A stretch of 64,000 bases of DNA from Rheinheimera pacifica (GTDB taxonomy: Bacteria; Pseudomonadota; Gammaproteobacteria; Enterobacterales; Alteromonadaceae): positions 124,001-188,000 of the forward strand of contig NZ_JANUEM010000006.1 in NCBI RefSeq assembly GCF_024809855.1, read 5' to 3'. Shown one piece after another: positions 37,556 through 46,630 of the stretch (within the stretch, counting starts at the first letter, position 1; each line of letters opens with the position of its first letter). The notes under the pieces are model-generated. The model made no database searches. It worked only from the letters and a program-made list of their open reading frames with translations, and was not told the DNA's origin. The translations under genes and the position numbers were made by a program.

Positions 37556-39718
37556 TTAAAACGAGTAATTAAAGCTTACCGCAACGTTACGCGGCGTACC
37601 GTAACGATACTGTGTATAGGCATCGCCCCAGGCCGTCATATAGTTGTAGTACTTTTTATCAAACAGGTTGGCAATATTAAGCTGCAGGCTCATATTGTCG
37701 GCAAGATCATAACGCGCCATCAGGTTTGTTAACGAGTAAGCCGGCTGAGTTAGCTGCACACCACCACCTGCGGCAAAGGTTTCACTTTGCCAGTTAATAC
37801 CACCACCAATGGTCAGCTCTGGCAGTAAATCGACAAACTGATAAGTAGTAAACAACTTAAACTGTTTACGCGGGCTATCGGTACTGACTTTAGCGCCGTA
37901 AGCATCTTCAGCTTGAAACTGTGAATAACCAGCGCTGATATTCCAACCATCAACTGGTTTACCAACAACTTCTAACTCAAAACCTTTACTTTCGGTCCCG
38001 TCAATGGCTATCGAAACCGGGCGATTACCAGGGCCCATACCACCTGTTGCTTCAGCCAGGTTATCCTGATTGATTTGGAAGATAGCTACGGTTGTGTGTA
38101 AACGATCGCCTAAGAAGGTACTTTTTAAGCCTAGCTCATAGCTTTTTCCTTCCAGCGGGTCGAGGATACGATCATTGGCATCATAAGCATTTTGCACTTT
38201 AAAAATTTCTGTGTAGCTCGCATAGAGCCGGTGTTGCTCAGTCAGATCATACAACGCACCTAAGTAAGGCAAAAATACGCCTGTGTTACCAAAATCTTCA
38301 TTAGCGCTGTACCATACACCTGCACGGTCCCAGTTAGAGATACGGCCACCAACAATAAACTTTAAGCTATCGGTTGCAGCAATACGGGTTGCAGCGTAAA
38401 AGCCTTTTTGGTTAATAGTCACATCTTCGGCGCGTACTGGAGTTTCGTCCCATGCTGGCTCAGCTAACTCGGCCAGATTGTTCCAGTTGTAGAAATTACT
38501 TACCGGTATGCAGTCATAACCGAAGCATGAATTACCACCAACCGGAGTGTAAGAATCCGTTTCAATACTCTGCTTACTGGTAATAGCACCGATTACAAAT
38601 TCATGTTGCTGGTTAAATAACTGATAGTCGCCTTTAAGCTGGATATCAACGCTGTCCTGCTGCGTTTCACCATAGGCATAGTAACGCTGAGCACTAAGCC
38701 CCTGGCCAGTATCTTTGTCTAAGGCACCGCTTACGTACAATAACTTAGAGTCTTTCTCGTACTCCATGCGGTTATAGTTGGCGACTAACTGCCAGCCATT
38801 GCTAAAAACGTGGTTCAGGTTAACAAAGTAGTTGGTATTGGTCGTTTCCCACCGGGTCCAGTCGGAACCGGTCGTTTTCGATACGTCCCAATCGGCAAAA
38901 GTACCGTCTGTAAATACTGCCGGTAACGCGCCCCAGGTTGCGGCTTTAGGATCACGGTTCTGATAGCTTGCACCAACCCGTAATAGTGTTGAATTGGTTA
39001 AATCGGCTTCTAATACCCCGTATAGTACGCTGGTATCTTCTTCATACTGATCCCAGTACGAATCACCTTTTACATATTTACCTACAACCCGGCCACGAAT
39101 ACTGCCTGAAGCATTTAACCCATTGCTCACATCAGCCGTAACCTGCTTTTTATTCCAGCTGCCAGCAGAGACATTAACATAACCGGCCAAATCTGTGCTG
39201 TTGGCATGTTTTCTTACCAGATTGATAGAAGCAGATGGATCACCAGCACCCGTTAATAACCCCGTAGCGCCGCGTACAAACTCTACCCGCTCGTAAATAG
39301 CCACATCTGCTACGGTTTCACCAGCATCACCCGCTAAACTCCAGGCAATAGGTACACCGTCAATTTGATAGTTACTGACTTCAAAACCGCGTGACTTAAA
39401 AGAACTGCGCACGTTATCAAGTTCGGTTGAAGACACGCCTACAGAATGCTTTACCGTATCCAAAATGGTATTCATATTTTGGTCACGCATCCGCTGTTCA
39501 GTAATGATACTAACCGACTGAGGTGTTTCACGCAGTGTCAGGCCAAGGCCGGTTGCCGTGTCAACAACTTCATTTACGGTGTAAGAGCCTTTAACTTCAA
39601 GCCTTTCTACTGCTTTACTGCTTTGCTCTTCAGCAATAACAGCAGCAGATGACATGGTCACGATTGCCAGCGATACCGCCGTGGCAACCGGCAACAAGCG
39701 GAATTGAATAGTAGACAT
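37556..39718 (-). CDS. TonB-dependent siderophore receptor
   Basis: A 720-residue outer-membrane receptor with a signal peptide (about residues 1-29), a TonB-box-like N terminus (VERLEVKGSY), a plug domain (about 60-165, with TPQSVSIITEQRMRDQN and ELVRGATGLLTGAGDPSASI-type text here VEFVRGATGLL), and a 22-strand barrel ending in the assembly signal Phe (VSFNYSF). The plug wording is that of the FhuE/FpvA-like siderophore receptors that take hydroxamate-type ferric chelates; the exact ligand is unknown. A Fur-like box lies just upstream, fitting iron control. No transport or biosynthesis genes are adjacent. Confidence 0.9.
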   Translation of the reverse strand: MSTIQFRLLPVATAVSLAIVTMSSAAVIAEEQSSKAVERLEVKGSYTVNEVVDTATGLGLTLRETPQSVSIITEQRMRDQNMNTILDTVKHSVGVSSTELDNVRSSFKSRGFEVSNYQIDGVPIAWSLAGDAGETVADVAIYERVEFVRGATGLLTGAGDPSASINLVRKHANSTDLAGYVNVSAGSWNKKQVTADVSNGLNASGSIRGRVVGKYVKGDSYWDQYEEDTSVLYGVLEADLTNSTLLRVGASYQNRDPKAATWGALPAVFTDGTFADWDVSKTTGSDWTRWETTNTNYFVNLNHVFSNGWQLVANYNRMEYEKDSKLLYVSGALDKDTGQGLSAQRYYAYGETQQDSVDIQLKGDYQLFNQQHEFVIGAITSKQSIETDSYTPVGGNSCFGYDCIPVSNFYNWNNLAELAEPAWDETPVRAEDVTINQKGFYAATRIAATDSLKFIVGGRISNWDRAGVWYSANEDFGNTGVFLPYLGALYDLTEQHRLYASYTEIFKVQNAYDANDRILDPLEGKSYELGLKSTFLGDRLHTTVAIFQINQDNLAEATGGMGPGNRPVSIAIDGTESKGFELEVVGKPVDGWNISAGYSQFQAEDAYGAKVSTDSPRKQFKLFTTYQFVDLLPELTIGGGINWQSETFAAGGGVQLTQPAYSLTNLMARYDLADNMSLQLNIANLFDKKYYNYMTAWGDAYTQYRYGTPRNVAVSFNYSF

Positions 39719-39765
39719 GGAAACAAACCTTTGACTGCATGAGGAAGTTGCATTTTATTTTAAAT

Positions 39766-39784
39766 AGCAACGATTATCAATAAG
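39766..39784 (-). promoter_or_regulatory. Fur-box-like sequence upstream of the TonB receptor
   Basis: The minus-strand sequence CTTATTGATAATCGTTGCT matches 12 of 19 positions of the Fur consensus GATAATGATAATCATTATC, with the central TGATAATC intact. It is about 50 bases before the receptor start, a normal operator position. Confidence 0.55.
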
Positions 39785-39825
39785 GTTTGTATTAATGATC
39801 AAGCAACAGGCCAAGGCATAACAGC

Positions 39826-39857
39826 AAGCTCCGCTGACATTTGCGCCAGCGGAGCTT
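39826..39857 (-). terminator. Hairpin downstream of tyrS
   Basis: AAGCTCCGCTG and CAGCGGAGCTT form a perfect 11-bp stem with a 10-base loop 10 bases past the tyrS stop. The tail is not U-rich on the minus strand, so the call rests on stem strength and position. Confidence 0.6.
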
Positions 39858-39866
39858 ATTTTCTAG

Positions 39867-41069
39867 CTATATTAATGTAATACGGGCGAACTTGCGTTTT
39901 CCCACCTGATAAATTTCTGTGCTGCCTTTTGCTACTTCCAGTTTGGCATCTTCAATGCGGGTTTCACCGTTTAGTTTTACCGCCCCCTGCTTAATCATAC
40001 GAATGGCCTCGGAGGTGCTGTCAACCAAACCGGCTTCTTTAAGCAGGTTGGCAACCGGCATAAAACCGCCGTCACAGTTTACCGTCACGTCGGGAATATC
40101 CTCCGGCAACGCGTTTTTACTAAAGCGCTGGGTAAAGTCCTGGTGTGCCGCTTCTGCAGCGGCCTCATCGTGAAAACGGGCAATAATTTCTTTTGCCAGC
40201 ATAATTTTAATATCGCGCGGGTTAGCGCCATCAACAACCTGCTGCTTTAGCGCAGTAATTTGTTCAACAGGCTTAAAGCTGAGTAAATCGTAGTAGCGCC
40301 ACATCAGCTCGTCTGAAACAGACATAATTTTGCCGAACATATCGTTCGGGGCATCGGTAATACCCACATAGTTGCCCAAAGACTTCGACATTTTCTGCAC
40401 GCCGTCCAGGCCTTCCAGCAGCGGTACCATCATCACGGTTTGCGGGCGCTGGCCTTCATCTTTTTGTAGCTCACGGCCCATCAGCAGGTTAAAGCGCTGA
40501 TCAGTGCCGCCCATTTCAACATCAGCTTGTAACGCCACAGAATCCCAGCCTTGTACCAGCGGGTATAAAAACTCGTGAATAGCGATTGACTGATTATTAG
40601 CAAAGCGCTTTTTAAAATCGTCGCGTTCCAGCATACGTGCCACGGTTTGACGTGATGCCAGTTTAATCATACCGGCAGCGCCCAGCTCGCCCATCCACTC
40701 TGAGTTAAATGCCACCCGGGTTTTCGCCGAATCAAGTATTTTAAACACCTGTTCTTTATAGGTTTCGGCATTGGCCAGCACGTCTTCACGGCTTAGTGGC
40801 TTGCGGGTAACATTTTTACCGCTTGGATCGCCAATCATGCCGGTGAAATCACCGATCAGAAAAATCACCTCGTGGCCTAATTGCTGAAAAGCCCGCAATT
40901 TGTTGATCAAAACAGTATGACCAAGGTGTAAATCTGGTGCTGTTGGGTCAAAACCCGCCTTTATTTTTAAAGGCTTGCCTTCTTTTAACTTGGCAATTAG
41001 CTCTTCTTCCAGCAGAATTTCTTCGCAGCCGCGTTTTAATTCAGCTAAAGCCAGCTCCCAGTCCGCCAT
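39867..41069 (-). CDS. tyrS: Tyrosine-tRNA ligase TyrRS
   Basis: A class I synthetase that charges tRNA-Tyr. The start ATG at 41069 ([14 protein letters not shown]) has AGGAG upstream; a start at 41102 would add 11 residues. At 400 residues it belongs to the shorter TyrRS group found in many gammaproteobacteria, rather than the 424-residue E. coli type. Visible motifs are the HIGH-like [11 protein letters not shown] (about 43-53), [11 protein letters not shown] (about 229-239) and a C-terminal S4 RNA-binding domain ([10 protein letters not shown]). It is divergent from an M23 peptidase gene with a 148-bp gap. No T-box-like leader is seen. Confidence 0.97.
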   Translation of the reverse strand: MADWELALAELKRGCEEILLEEELIAKLKEGKPLKIKAGFDPTAPDLHLGHTVLINKLRAFQQLGHEVIFLIGDFTGMIGDPSGKNVTRKPLSREDVLANAETYKEQVFKILDSAKTRVAFNSEWMGELGAAGMIKLASRQTVARMLERDDFKKRFANNQSIAIHEFLYPLVQGWDSVALQADVEMGGTDQRFNLLMGRELQKDEGQRPQTVMMVPLLEGLDGVQKMSKSLGNYVGITDAPNDMFGKIMSVSDELMWRYYDLLSFKPVEQITALKQQVVDGANPRDIKIMLAKEIIARFHDEAAAEAAHQDFTQRFSKNALPEDIPDVTVNCDGGFMPVANLLKEAGLVDSTSEAIRMIKQGAVKLNGETRIEDAKLEVAKGSTEIYQVGKRKFARITLI

Positions 41070-41128
41070 TTTAGTCTCCTGATTTTTAACCTGATTGCGC
41101 AAAGAATCCGCATTCTATAGCATGTTCA

Positions 41129-41205
41129 GGCTCGGGGAAACGCACAAAAGTCTGGTGTCAGGCAAAAAAACGGTATATGCTCGGTTTTTGTGCATTTCCC
41201 GAGCC
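41129..41205 (+). promoter_or_regulatory. Long imperfect inverted repeat in the tyrS / M23 peptidase promoter gap
   Basis: A 21-base arm (41129-41149, starting GGCTCGGGGAAACGCACAAA) pairs with 41185-41205 (TTTTTGTGCATTTCCCGAGC plus C) over 19 base pairs, with one bulge and one mismatch. The loop is 35 bases. The right arm ends 12 bases before the peptidase start codon. If transcribed it would make a strong hairpin in the peptidase 5' leader. It may be an attenuator or regulatory leader, a promoter dyad, or an inserted repeat element; sequence alone does not decide. Confidence 0.5.
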
Positions 41206-41217
41206 AAGACTAGCATT

Positions 41218-42564
41218 ATGCGCCAATTAGTAACCAAAATTCCCAAACAACACCGCGTCTTAATTGTCGCCACTTCGGTGTTCTTATCTATTGTTTTATT
41301 ATTACCATCAGAACAAGCCTCTGCCTCTAAAGGCAGTAAAAGCGACAGTCTGGAAATAGGCAAGCGCTACAGCCTGGATATTCCACAAAGCGCAGAAGAT
41401 TTAGCTCTTGAGCAAGCCATTTCTGAATTACCTGCCCTGCCAGAAGAAGACTTGTCGTTAAACTGGTCGATATTGCAGGTACAAAGAGGTGATGCATTGT
41501 CAGCCCTGTTCAAAAAGGCCAATATCAGCCAACAAGTTATGCTGGAAGTGTTGGCATTAGGTAATAGTGTTAAAACGCTAACCAGACTGTTTCCGGGCGA
41601 GCAACTTGAATTTGGCGTAAACGAAACGGGTGAGTTACAGGAACTACGCTATGCGCTGAACCACTTAACCACGTTACGTGTAAGCCGCAATACTGAAGGT
41701 AACTTTGTTGCCGAAGAACTGAAAAAAGAAGTTGAGCTGCGTAGCCAGTTTGCCAGCGCAGAAATTCGCAGTAATTTCTGGAGTGCCGGTATAGAAGCCG
41801 GTTTAAGTGAAGCACAAATTATGAGCCTGGCCGGTATTTTCGGCTGGGATATCGACTTTGGTTTAGATATCCGTAGTGGCGACAGCTTCAGCGTACTGTA
41901 CGAAACCCAATATGTTGATGGTGAGTTTATCAGCAATGGTAATATTGTTGCCGCTCAGTTCCAGAACCAGGGGCATGTGTATCAGGCTGTACGTCATACC
42001 GATGGCAACTACTACAAACCTGATGGTGCCAGTATGCGTCAGGCATTTTTGCGCGCGCCGGTCAGCTTTCAGTATGTCAGCTCAAACTTTAACCCACGCC
42101 GCCTGCATCCGGTGCTGGGCACAGTGCGCGCACACAACGGCGTAGATTATGTTGCGCCGGTTGGTACGCCGATTATGGCTGCAGGTGATGGCCGTGTTAT
42201 TGCGTCTACCTACAACAACCTGAATGGCCACTATGTGTTTATTCAGCATGCCAACAATATTGTGACAAAGTACCTGCATCTGTCGCGCCGTGATGTTAAA
42301 CAAGGTGACAGAGTGCGTCAGGGCCAGGCTATTGGCCGTTTAGGTGCAACAGGCCGGGTTACCGGCGCACACTTACACTATGAGTTTGTGATTGACGGCG
42401 TACACCGTAACCCGAGAACTGTTAAGTTACCGCAAGCTACACCGCTACAAGGCCAGGAAAAGCAGTTATTCAGCCAACATGCACAGCAAATTATTGCGCA
42501 ACTGGCGACTAAAGAGCGGGTGTTGCTGGCAAAAACCGCTACAGCAGCAACCGCTGCTCCTTAA
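41218..42564 (+). CDS. M23-family murein endopeptidase, MepM-like
   Basis: A 448-residue envelope protein. The ATG at 41218 gives a membrane anchor or signal (VLIVATSVFLSIVLLL), an OapA/LysM-like segment (LNWSILQVQRGDALSALFKK, about 82-101), and a C-terminal M23 metallopeptidase domain with the zinc motifs HNGVDY and HLHYEF (LGAxGRVTGAHLHYEF). MepM-type enzymes cut D-Ala-mDAP cross-links so new peptidoglycan can be inserted. A longer frame reaching 41095 would have to cross the inverted repeat and adds unlike residues. A strong terminator follows. Confidence 0.92.
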   Translation: MRQLVTKIPKQHRVLIVATSVFLSIVLLLPSEQASASKGSKSDSLEIGKRYSLDIPQSAEDLALEQAISELPALPEEDLSLNWSILQVQRGDALSALFKKANISQQVMLEVLALGNSVKTLTRLFPGEQLEFGVNETGELQELRYALNHLTTLRVSRNTEGNFVAEELKKEVELRSQFASAEIRSNFWSAGIEAGLSEAQIMSLAGIFGWDIDFGLDIRSGDSFSVLYETQYVDGEFISNGNIVAAQFQNQGHVYQAVRHTDGNYYKPDGASMRQAFLRAPVSFQYVSSNFNPRRLHPVLGTVRAHNGVDYVAPVGTPIMAAGDGRVIASTYNNLNGHYVFIQHANNIVTKYLHLSRRDVKQGDRVRQGQAIGRLGATGRVTGAHLHYEFVIDGVHRNPRTVKLPQATPLQGQEKQLFSQHAQQIIAQLATKERVLLAKTATAATAAP

Positions 42565-42581
42565 GCAACTTACAGCTCATT

Positions 42582-42613
42582 AAAAAGCCCGGTCAAATGA
42601 ACCGGGCTTTTTT
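42582..42613. terminator. Bidirectional terminator between the M23 peptidase gene and oadB
   Basis: AAAAAGCCCGGT and ACCGGGCTTTTT form a 12-bp stem with a 7-base loop, with A and T runs on both sides. It sits in the 62-bp convergent gap and should stop transcription from both sides. Confidence 0.92.
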
Positions 42614-42626
42614 TATCTGTTTAACC

Positions 42627-43757
42627 TTAACCAACCAGTGCCAGTAAAATACCGGCAGCAACGGCAGAACCTATTACACCGGCAACATTAGGCCCCATGG
42701 CATGCATCAGTAAGAAGTTATGTGGGTTAGCTTCCAGCCCTACTTTGTTTACCACCCGCGCTGACATTGGCACGGCTGACACTCCGGCCGCACCAATTAA
42801 CGGGTTAATAGGCTGCTTGGAGAACTTAGCCATAAACTTAGCCATAATAACCCCGGAGGCCGTACCTATGGCAAAGGCGACCGCACCCAGCACCAAAATG
42901 CCGAGGGTTTGCATCGTTAAAAACTTATCCGCACTAAGCCTGGACCCAACAGCGAGCCCCAGGAAAATGGTGACAATATTAATCAGCTCGTTTTGCGCAG
43001 TTTTACTTAAGCGCTCCACCACTCCTGATTCACGCATCAGGTTACCCAGACAAAACATACCAATCAGCGGCGCGGCACTTGGCAGTAATAAAATAGTGAG
43101 CAGTAATACCGCCAGCGGGAAAATAATCTTTTCTTTCTTACTAACAGTACGCAGTTGCACCATCTGAATATTACGCTCAACTTTAGTGGTTAAAGCGCGC
43201 ATAATCGGCGGCTGGATAATAGGCACCAGCGCCATGTAAGAATATGCCGCTACGGCAATAGCACCGAGTAAATCAGGCGCCAGCCGGGAGGCAAGAAAAA
43301 TTGCGGTAGGGCCGTCTGCCCCGCCAATAATGGCAATGGCTGAGGCTTCTTTAAGCGTAAAACTTAAACCCGGAACTGCATTTAATGCAATAGCGCCTAA
43401 TAAGGTAGCAAAAATACCAAACTGCGCTGCGGCACCTAATAACAGCATTCTGGGGTTGGCAATTAAGGCACCAAAATCCGTTAATGCGCCAACCCCCATA
43501 AAAATCAGCAACGGAAAAATACCGGTGCTGATGCCAACATCGTAAATCATATATAACAAGCCGCCAGGATCGCCCATACCAGCCAGCGGAATGTTGGTTA
43601 ATATAGCGCCAAAACCAATCGGCAGTAATAACAGCGGCTCAAAACCACGGGCAATAGCCAGATAAAGCAAAATAAATCCGACCAGCATCATCACTACCTG
43701 GCCGGCGGTAAAATGCACCAAACCGGTTGAAGCAATTAAGGTTGCAACAGCGTCCAT
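42627..43757 (-). CDS. oadB: Oxaloacetate decarboxylase beta subunit (sodium pump)
   Basis: OadB decarboxylates carboxybiotin in the membrane and couples it to export of two sodium ions. The 376-residue protein has about nine to eleven hydrophobic segments and the family motifs [36 protein letters not shown] (about residues 140-155, with the key Asp) and [18 protein letters not shown]. It is last in oadGAB, 19 bases after oadA. The complex occurs in sodium-using marine and enteric bacteria. Confidence 0.96.
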   Translation of the reverse strand: MDAVATLIASTGLVHFTAGQVVMMLVGFILLYLAIARGFEPLLLLPIGFGAILTNIPLAGMGDPGGLLYMIYDVGISTGIFPLLIFMGVGALTDFGALIANPRMLLLGAAAQFGIFATLLGAIALNAVPGLSFTLKEASAIAIIGGADGPTAIFLASRLAPDLLGAIAVAAYSYMALVPIIQPPIMRALTTKVERNIQMVQLRTVSKKEKIIFPLAVLLLTILLLPSAAPLIGMFCLGNLMRESGVVERLSKTAQNELINIVTIFLGLAVGSRLSADKFLTMQTLGILVLGAVAFAIGTASGVIMAKFMAKFSKQPINPLIGAAGVSAVPMSARVVNKVGLEANPHNFLLMHAMGPNVAGVIGSAVAAGILLALVG

Positions 43758-43776
43758 GAAAATTCCTCAGTTCAGT

Positions 43777-45558
43777 CTAGTCAAAGCTGATCAGTACATC
43801 GCCGGTGCTAACAGCATCACCGGCAGCAACATGAATATTGACCACAGTACCGTCAGACACTGCCCGTACTTCGGTTTCCATTTTCATCGCTTCCATAATA
43901 ATCACCACATCACCACGCTTAACGTTAGCGCCAACTTTAGTGGCAATTTTCCAGATATTACCTGCCAGCGGCGCATTTAACGTTGCACTGCCGGTAACTG
44001 AAGCGCTGCCGGGAATATTTTCTGACACCACAGGCTTAACTGAACTGAGTTCGCCCGTTGGTGCAACCTCTACTTCATACACTTTGCCATCAACCCGCAC
44101 GCTGTAGCTGGCAGGGCCACTCTGAACGGTGTTGGCTTTGGCTGGCACTTTCTTGTTATCTGTACTTTCCGGCTCCGGTGCCAGCTCAAACGCCGCCGGG
44201 TTATCACGATTCTTCAGGAATTTTAACCCCACCTGCGGAAATAAAGCATAGGTCAGTACATCATCAATCTGCTGCTCTGCCAGACGGATATTTTCGCTTT
44301 TAGCCAGGCTGCCAAGCTCTTCCTGCAATTTGTCCAGCTCTGGCTGCAATAAATCGGCAGGTCGGCAGGTAATTGCGGTTGCCCCCGCCAATACCCTCGC
44401 CTGCAACGCGGCATTCATTGGTGCCGGGGTAGCGCCGTACTCGCCTTTTAATACACCGGCGGTTTCTTTGGTAATACTTTTATAGCGCTCACCGGTAAGC
44501 ACATTTAATACCGCCTGAGTGCCCACTATTTGTGATGTTGGGGTAACCAGCGGTAAAAAGCCGAGATCTTCGCGCACATGAGGGATTTCTTGTAACACAG
44601 CGTCCAGTTTATCCAGTGCGCCCTGCTCTTTTAACTGGCTTTCCATATTGGTTAGCATGCCACCTGGCACCTGTGCCAGCAAAATACGGGCATCGACACC
44701 TTTTAATGAACCTTCAAACTGCGCATATTTCTTCCGCACATCGCGAAAATAAGCGGCAATCTCAGCCAGCAGTTCTAAATTCAGCCCGGTGTCGCGCTCG
44801 GTGCCTTCAACAATTGCCACCATAGTTTCAGTGGCGCTATGACCATAGGTCATACTCATTGACGATATAGCGGTGTCCAGCATATCAATACCGGCGTCGA
44901 TGGCTTTTTGATAAGTGGCAGTGCTTAAGCCTGTAGTAGCATGGCACTGCATCGCCAGCGGAATTTTAGTGGCTTCTTTAATACGGGTAACCAGCTCTTC
45001 ACACTCGTAGGGTTTGAGCAAACCGGCCATATCTTTAATGCAAACCGAATGGCACCCCATATCTTCCAGTTGGCGTGCCATATCTACCCACATATCAATG
45101 GTGTGTACCGGGCTAACTGTATAAGAAATAGTACCCTGCGCATGAGCGCCAACTTTAATGGCAGCCTGAACCGCAGTTTGCAGGTTGCGGATGTCGTTCA
45201 TGGCGTCGAAAATACGAAACACATCAACGCCGTTTTCATGTGCACGTTCAACAAAGGCGGTTACTACATCATCGGCATAGTGGCGGTAGCCTAATAAATT
45301 TTGTCCGCGCAGCAGCATTTGCTGTTTGGTATTTGGCATGGCTTTTTTCAGTTCGCGGATGCGGTGCCAGGGGTCTTCGCCAAGATAACGGATACAGGCA
45401 TCAAAGGTAGCCCCACCCCAGGACTCCATCGACCAATAGCCCACTTTATCCAGCTTGGCCGCAATAGGCAGCATATCTTCCAGCCGCAACCGGGTTGCCA
45501 GTAATGACTGATGCGCATCGCGCAGCACAAGTTCAGTAAGTAATAATGGCTTGCTCAT
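43777..45558 (-). CDS. oadA: Oxaloacetate decarboxylase alpha subunit
   Basis: OadA carries the carboxyltransferase that moves CO2 from oxaloacetate to biotin. The 593-residue protein has the N-terminal TIM barrel ([20 protein letters not shown], and metal-site residues of the pyruvate-carboxylase-like fold). A middle region (about 300-460), a linker, and a biotinyl domain with the biotin-accepting Lys in EAMKMETEV (about residue 558) follow. The length matches the intact fused form. oadG ends 12 bases upstream and oadB starts 19 bases downstream, so the three are one operon. Confidence 0.97.
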   Translation of the reverse strand: MSKPLLLTELVLRDAHQSLLATRLRLEDMLPIAAKLDKVGYWSMESWGGATFDACIRYLGEDPWHRIRELKKAMPNTKQQMLLRGQNLLGYRHYADDVVTAFVERAHENGVDVFRIFDAMNDIRNLQTAVQAAIKVGAHAQGTISYTVSPVHTIDMWVDMARQLEDMGCHSVCIKDMAGLLKPYECEELVTRIKEATKIPLAMQCHATTGLSTATYQKAIDAGIDMLDTAISSMSMTYGHSATETMVAIVEGTERDTGLNLELLAEIAAYFRDVRKKYAQFEGSLKGVDARILLAQVPGGMLTNMESQLKEQGALDKLDAVLQEIPHVREDLGFLPLVTPTSQIVGTQAVLNVLTGERYKSITKETAGVLKGEYGATPAPMNAALQARVLAGATAITCRPADLLQPELDKLQEELGSLAKSENIRLAEQQIDDVLTYALFPQVGLKFLKNRDNPAAFELAPEPESTDNKKVPAKANTVQSGPASYSVRVDGKVYEVEVAPTGELSSVKPVVSENIPGSASVTGSATLNAPLAGNIWKIATKVGANVKRGDVVIIMEAMKMETEVRAVSDGTVVNIHVAAGDAVSTGDVLISFD

Positions 45559-45570
45559 GCCTGAGTCCTC

Positions 45571-45810
45571 TTATTGTTGTTGGCGATACTGATGTATAGC
45601 GCCTGAAATAGCGGCAATGACTGCCGGGCTGGGGCCACTGCTGACACTTTCTACTCTGGTAGTTTTATCTGCGGTTTTTGCCGGAAAATAGCGCTGCATT
45701 ACAGCACTGAGTATTTGTACGACAAACACCAGCAGTAATAAGAATGCAAACACCGCAACCATGCCAATTAACATCAGGCTTGCGGCTTCCCATAGTAACT
45801 CTGTAACCAT
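45571..45810 (-). CDS. oadG: Oxaloacetate decarboxylase gamma subunit
   Basis: OadG is the small membrane subunit that helps assemble the complex. The ATG at 45810 follows AAGGAGG and gives 79 residues (MVTELLWEAASLMLIGMVAV) with one transmembrane helix (about 8-32). The soluble tail lacks the histidine-rich end of some OadG proteins. An alternative ATG at 45879 would add 23 residues but has no better ribosome-binding site. It is first in oadGAB. Confidence 0.92.
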   Translation of the reverse strand: MVTELLWEAASLMLIGMVAVFAFLLLLVFVVQILSAVMQRYFPAKTADKTTRVESVSSGPSPAVIAAISGAIHQYRQQQ

Positions 45811-46047
45811 AGCCGTTTCCTCCTTCAGTTGGCTGCACTTTACTGACAACACACAGGTATAGTCAGAATAGTTGAACACTGCCGGCCCGGCCTGATTTTA
45901 TCCGGCCGACCCTGCATTATGCGCAGTTAACGTTAGTACGCTAAATAAAACTCAGTGATAGCTGCTATTTATGCTAACAATTTGCATAACATGCCTACAC
46001 TACACGTAAAGACATTCAAATGTCTAGCCATCTGAATAAATGATAGT

Positions 46048-46079
46048 AGCTGCTTATCGCATTAGAGCAATAAGCAGCT
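46048..46079 (-). terminator. Hairpin after pqiC
   Basis: AGCTGCTTAT and ATAAGCAGCT form a perfect 10-bp stem with a 12-base loop, beginning 6 bases past the pqiC stop. The tail is only moderately T-rich. It probably ends the pqiABC transcript. The rest of the 204-bp gap to oadG shows no further clear element. Confidence 0.6.
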
Positions 46080-46084
46080 GCAAG

Positions 46085-46630
46085 TTATGCCGCGTCAGTC
46101 AGTTGCCGGGCGATTTGCTGGCTAAGCTGCTGCACTGCCTGTCCCAGCGCCTGTACCAGTGCAGGGTAACCATCGTCGGTTAAGGCAATACGAATATTGA
46201 AAGGTTGTGAACCTTGCTGCGAACTCAGCGCAAAGCGGCCACTGACAATAGCATGGCCGTCAGCCAGGCCGTGAAACTGCTCCAACTGCACAGAAATACG
46301 CACAGTGTCGGGCCGGGCCTGTAACACTGCTGCATAGCCTGGCGTTTGTGCCAGCACTCTGTCACGTAACTGCCGTTGTAATTGCTGAGCCAGTGCCTCT
46401 GCCCACAAGTGCTGGCGAGCCGTAACCAATTCAACATCAGATAACTGCATTACTAACCCGCGGCCATTGAGATAGCTGGCTACCTGTACCGGCTCAATAT
46501 AAACAGACCCCGCTTCAGAGACTGAGCTGCCCGGCGTTACCGGCGCTGCCGGTAACTGGTAATAATTACTGGCAGGCTGGCTGGCACAACCCGTTAGCAG
46601 CAAAAGCAGCGCCGCTGTAATATATCTCAT
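46085..46630 (-). CDS. pqiC: PqiC outer-membrane lipoprotein (ABC-type transport auxiliary family)
   Basis: A 181-residue lipoprotein with a lipobox near residue 15 (LLLLLTGCASQ) and the PqiC/YmbA fold (YYQLPAAPVTP, VYIEPVQVASYLNGRGLVMQ). PqiC forms a ring at the outer membrane that docks the PqiB needle. Its start overlaps the last 4 bases of pqiB (ATGA type), so translation is coupled. It completes pqiABC. Confidence 0.93.
   Translation of the reverse strand: MRYITAALLLLLTGCASQPASNYYQLPAAPVTPGSSVSEAGSVYIEPVQVASYLNGRGLVMQLSDVELVTARQHLWAEALAQQLQRQLRDRVLAQTPGYAAVLQARPDTVRISVQLEQFHGLADGHAIVSGRFALSSQQGSQPFNIRIALTDDGYPALVQALGQAVQQLSQQIARQLTDAA

Noticed and set aside
41070-41217. A T-box or other tRNA-sensing leader for tyrS in the divergent gap
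   Set aside because: The inverted repeat is closer to and oriented with the peptidase gene, no T-box consensus is present, and T-boxes are not expected in gammaproteobacteria.
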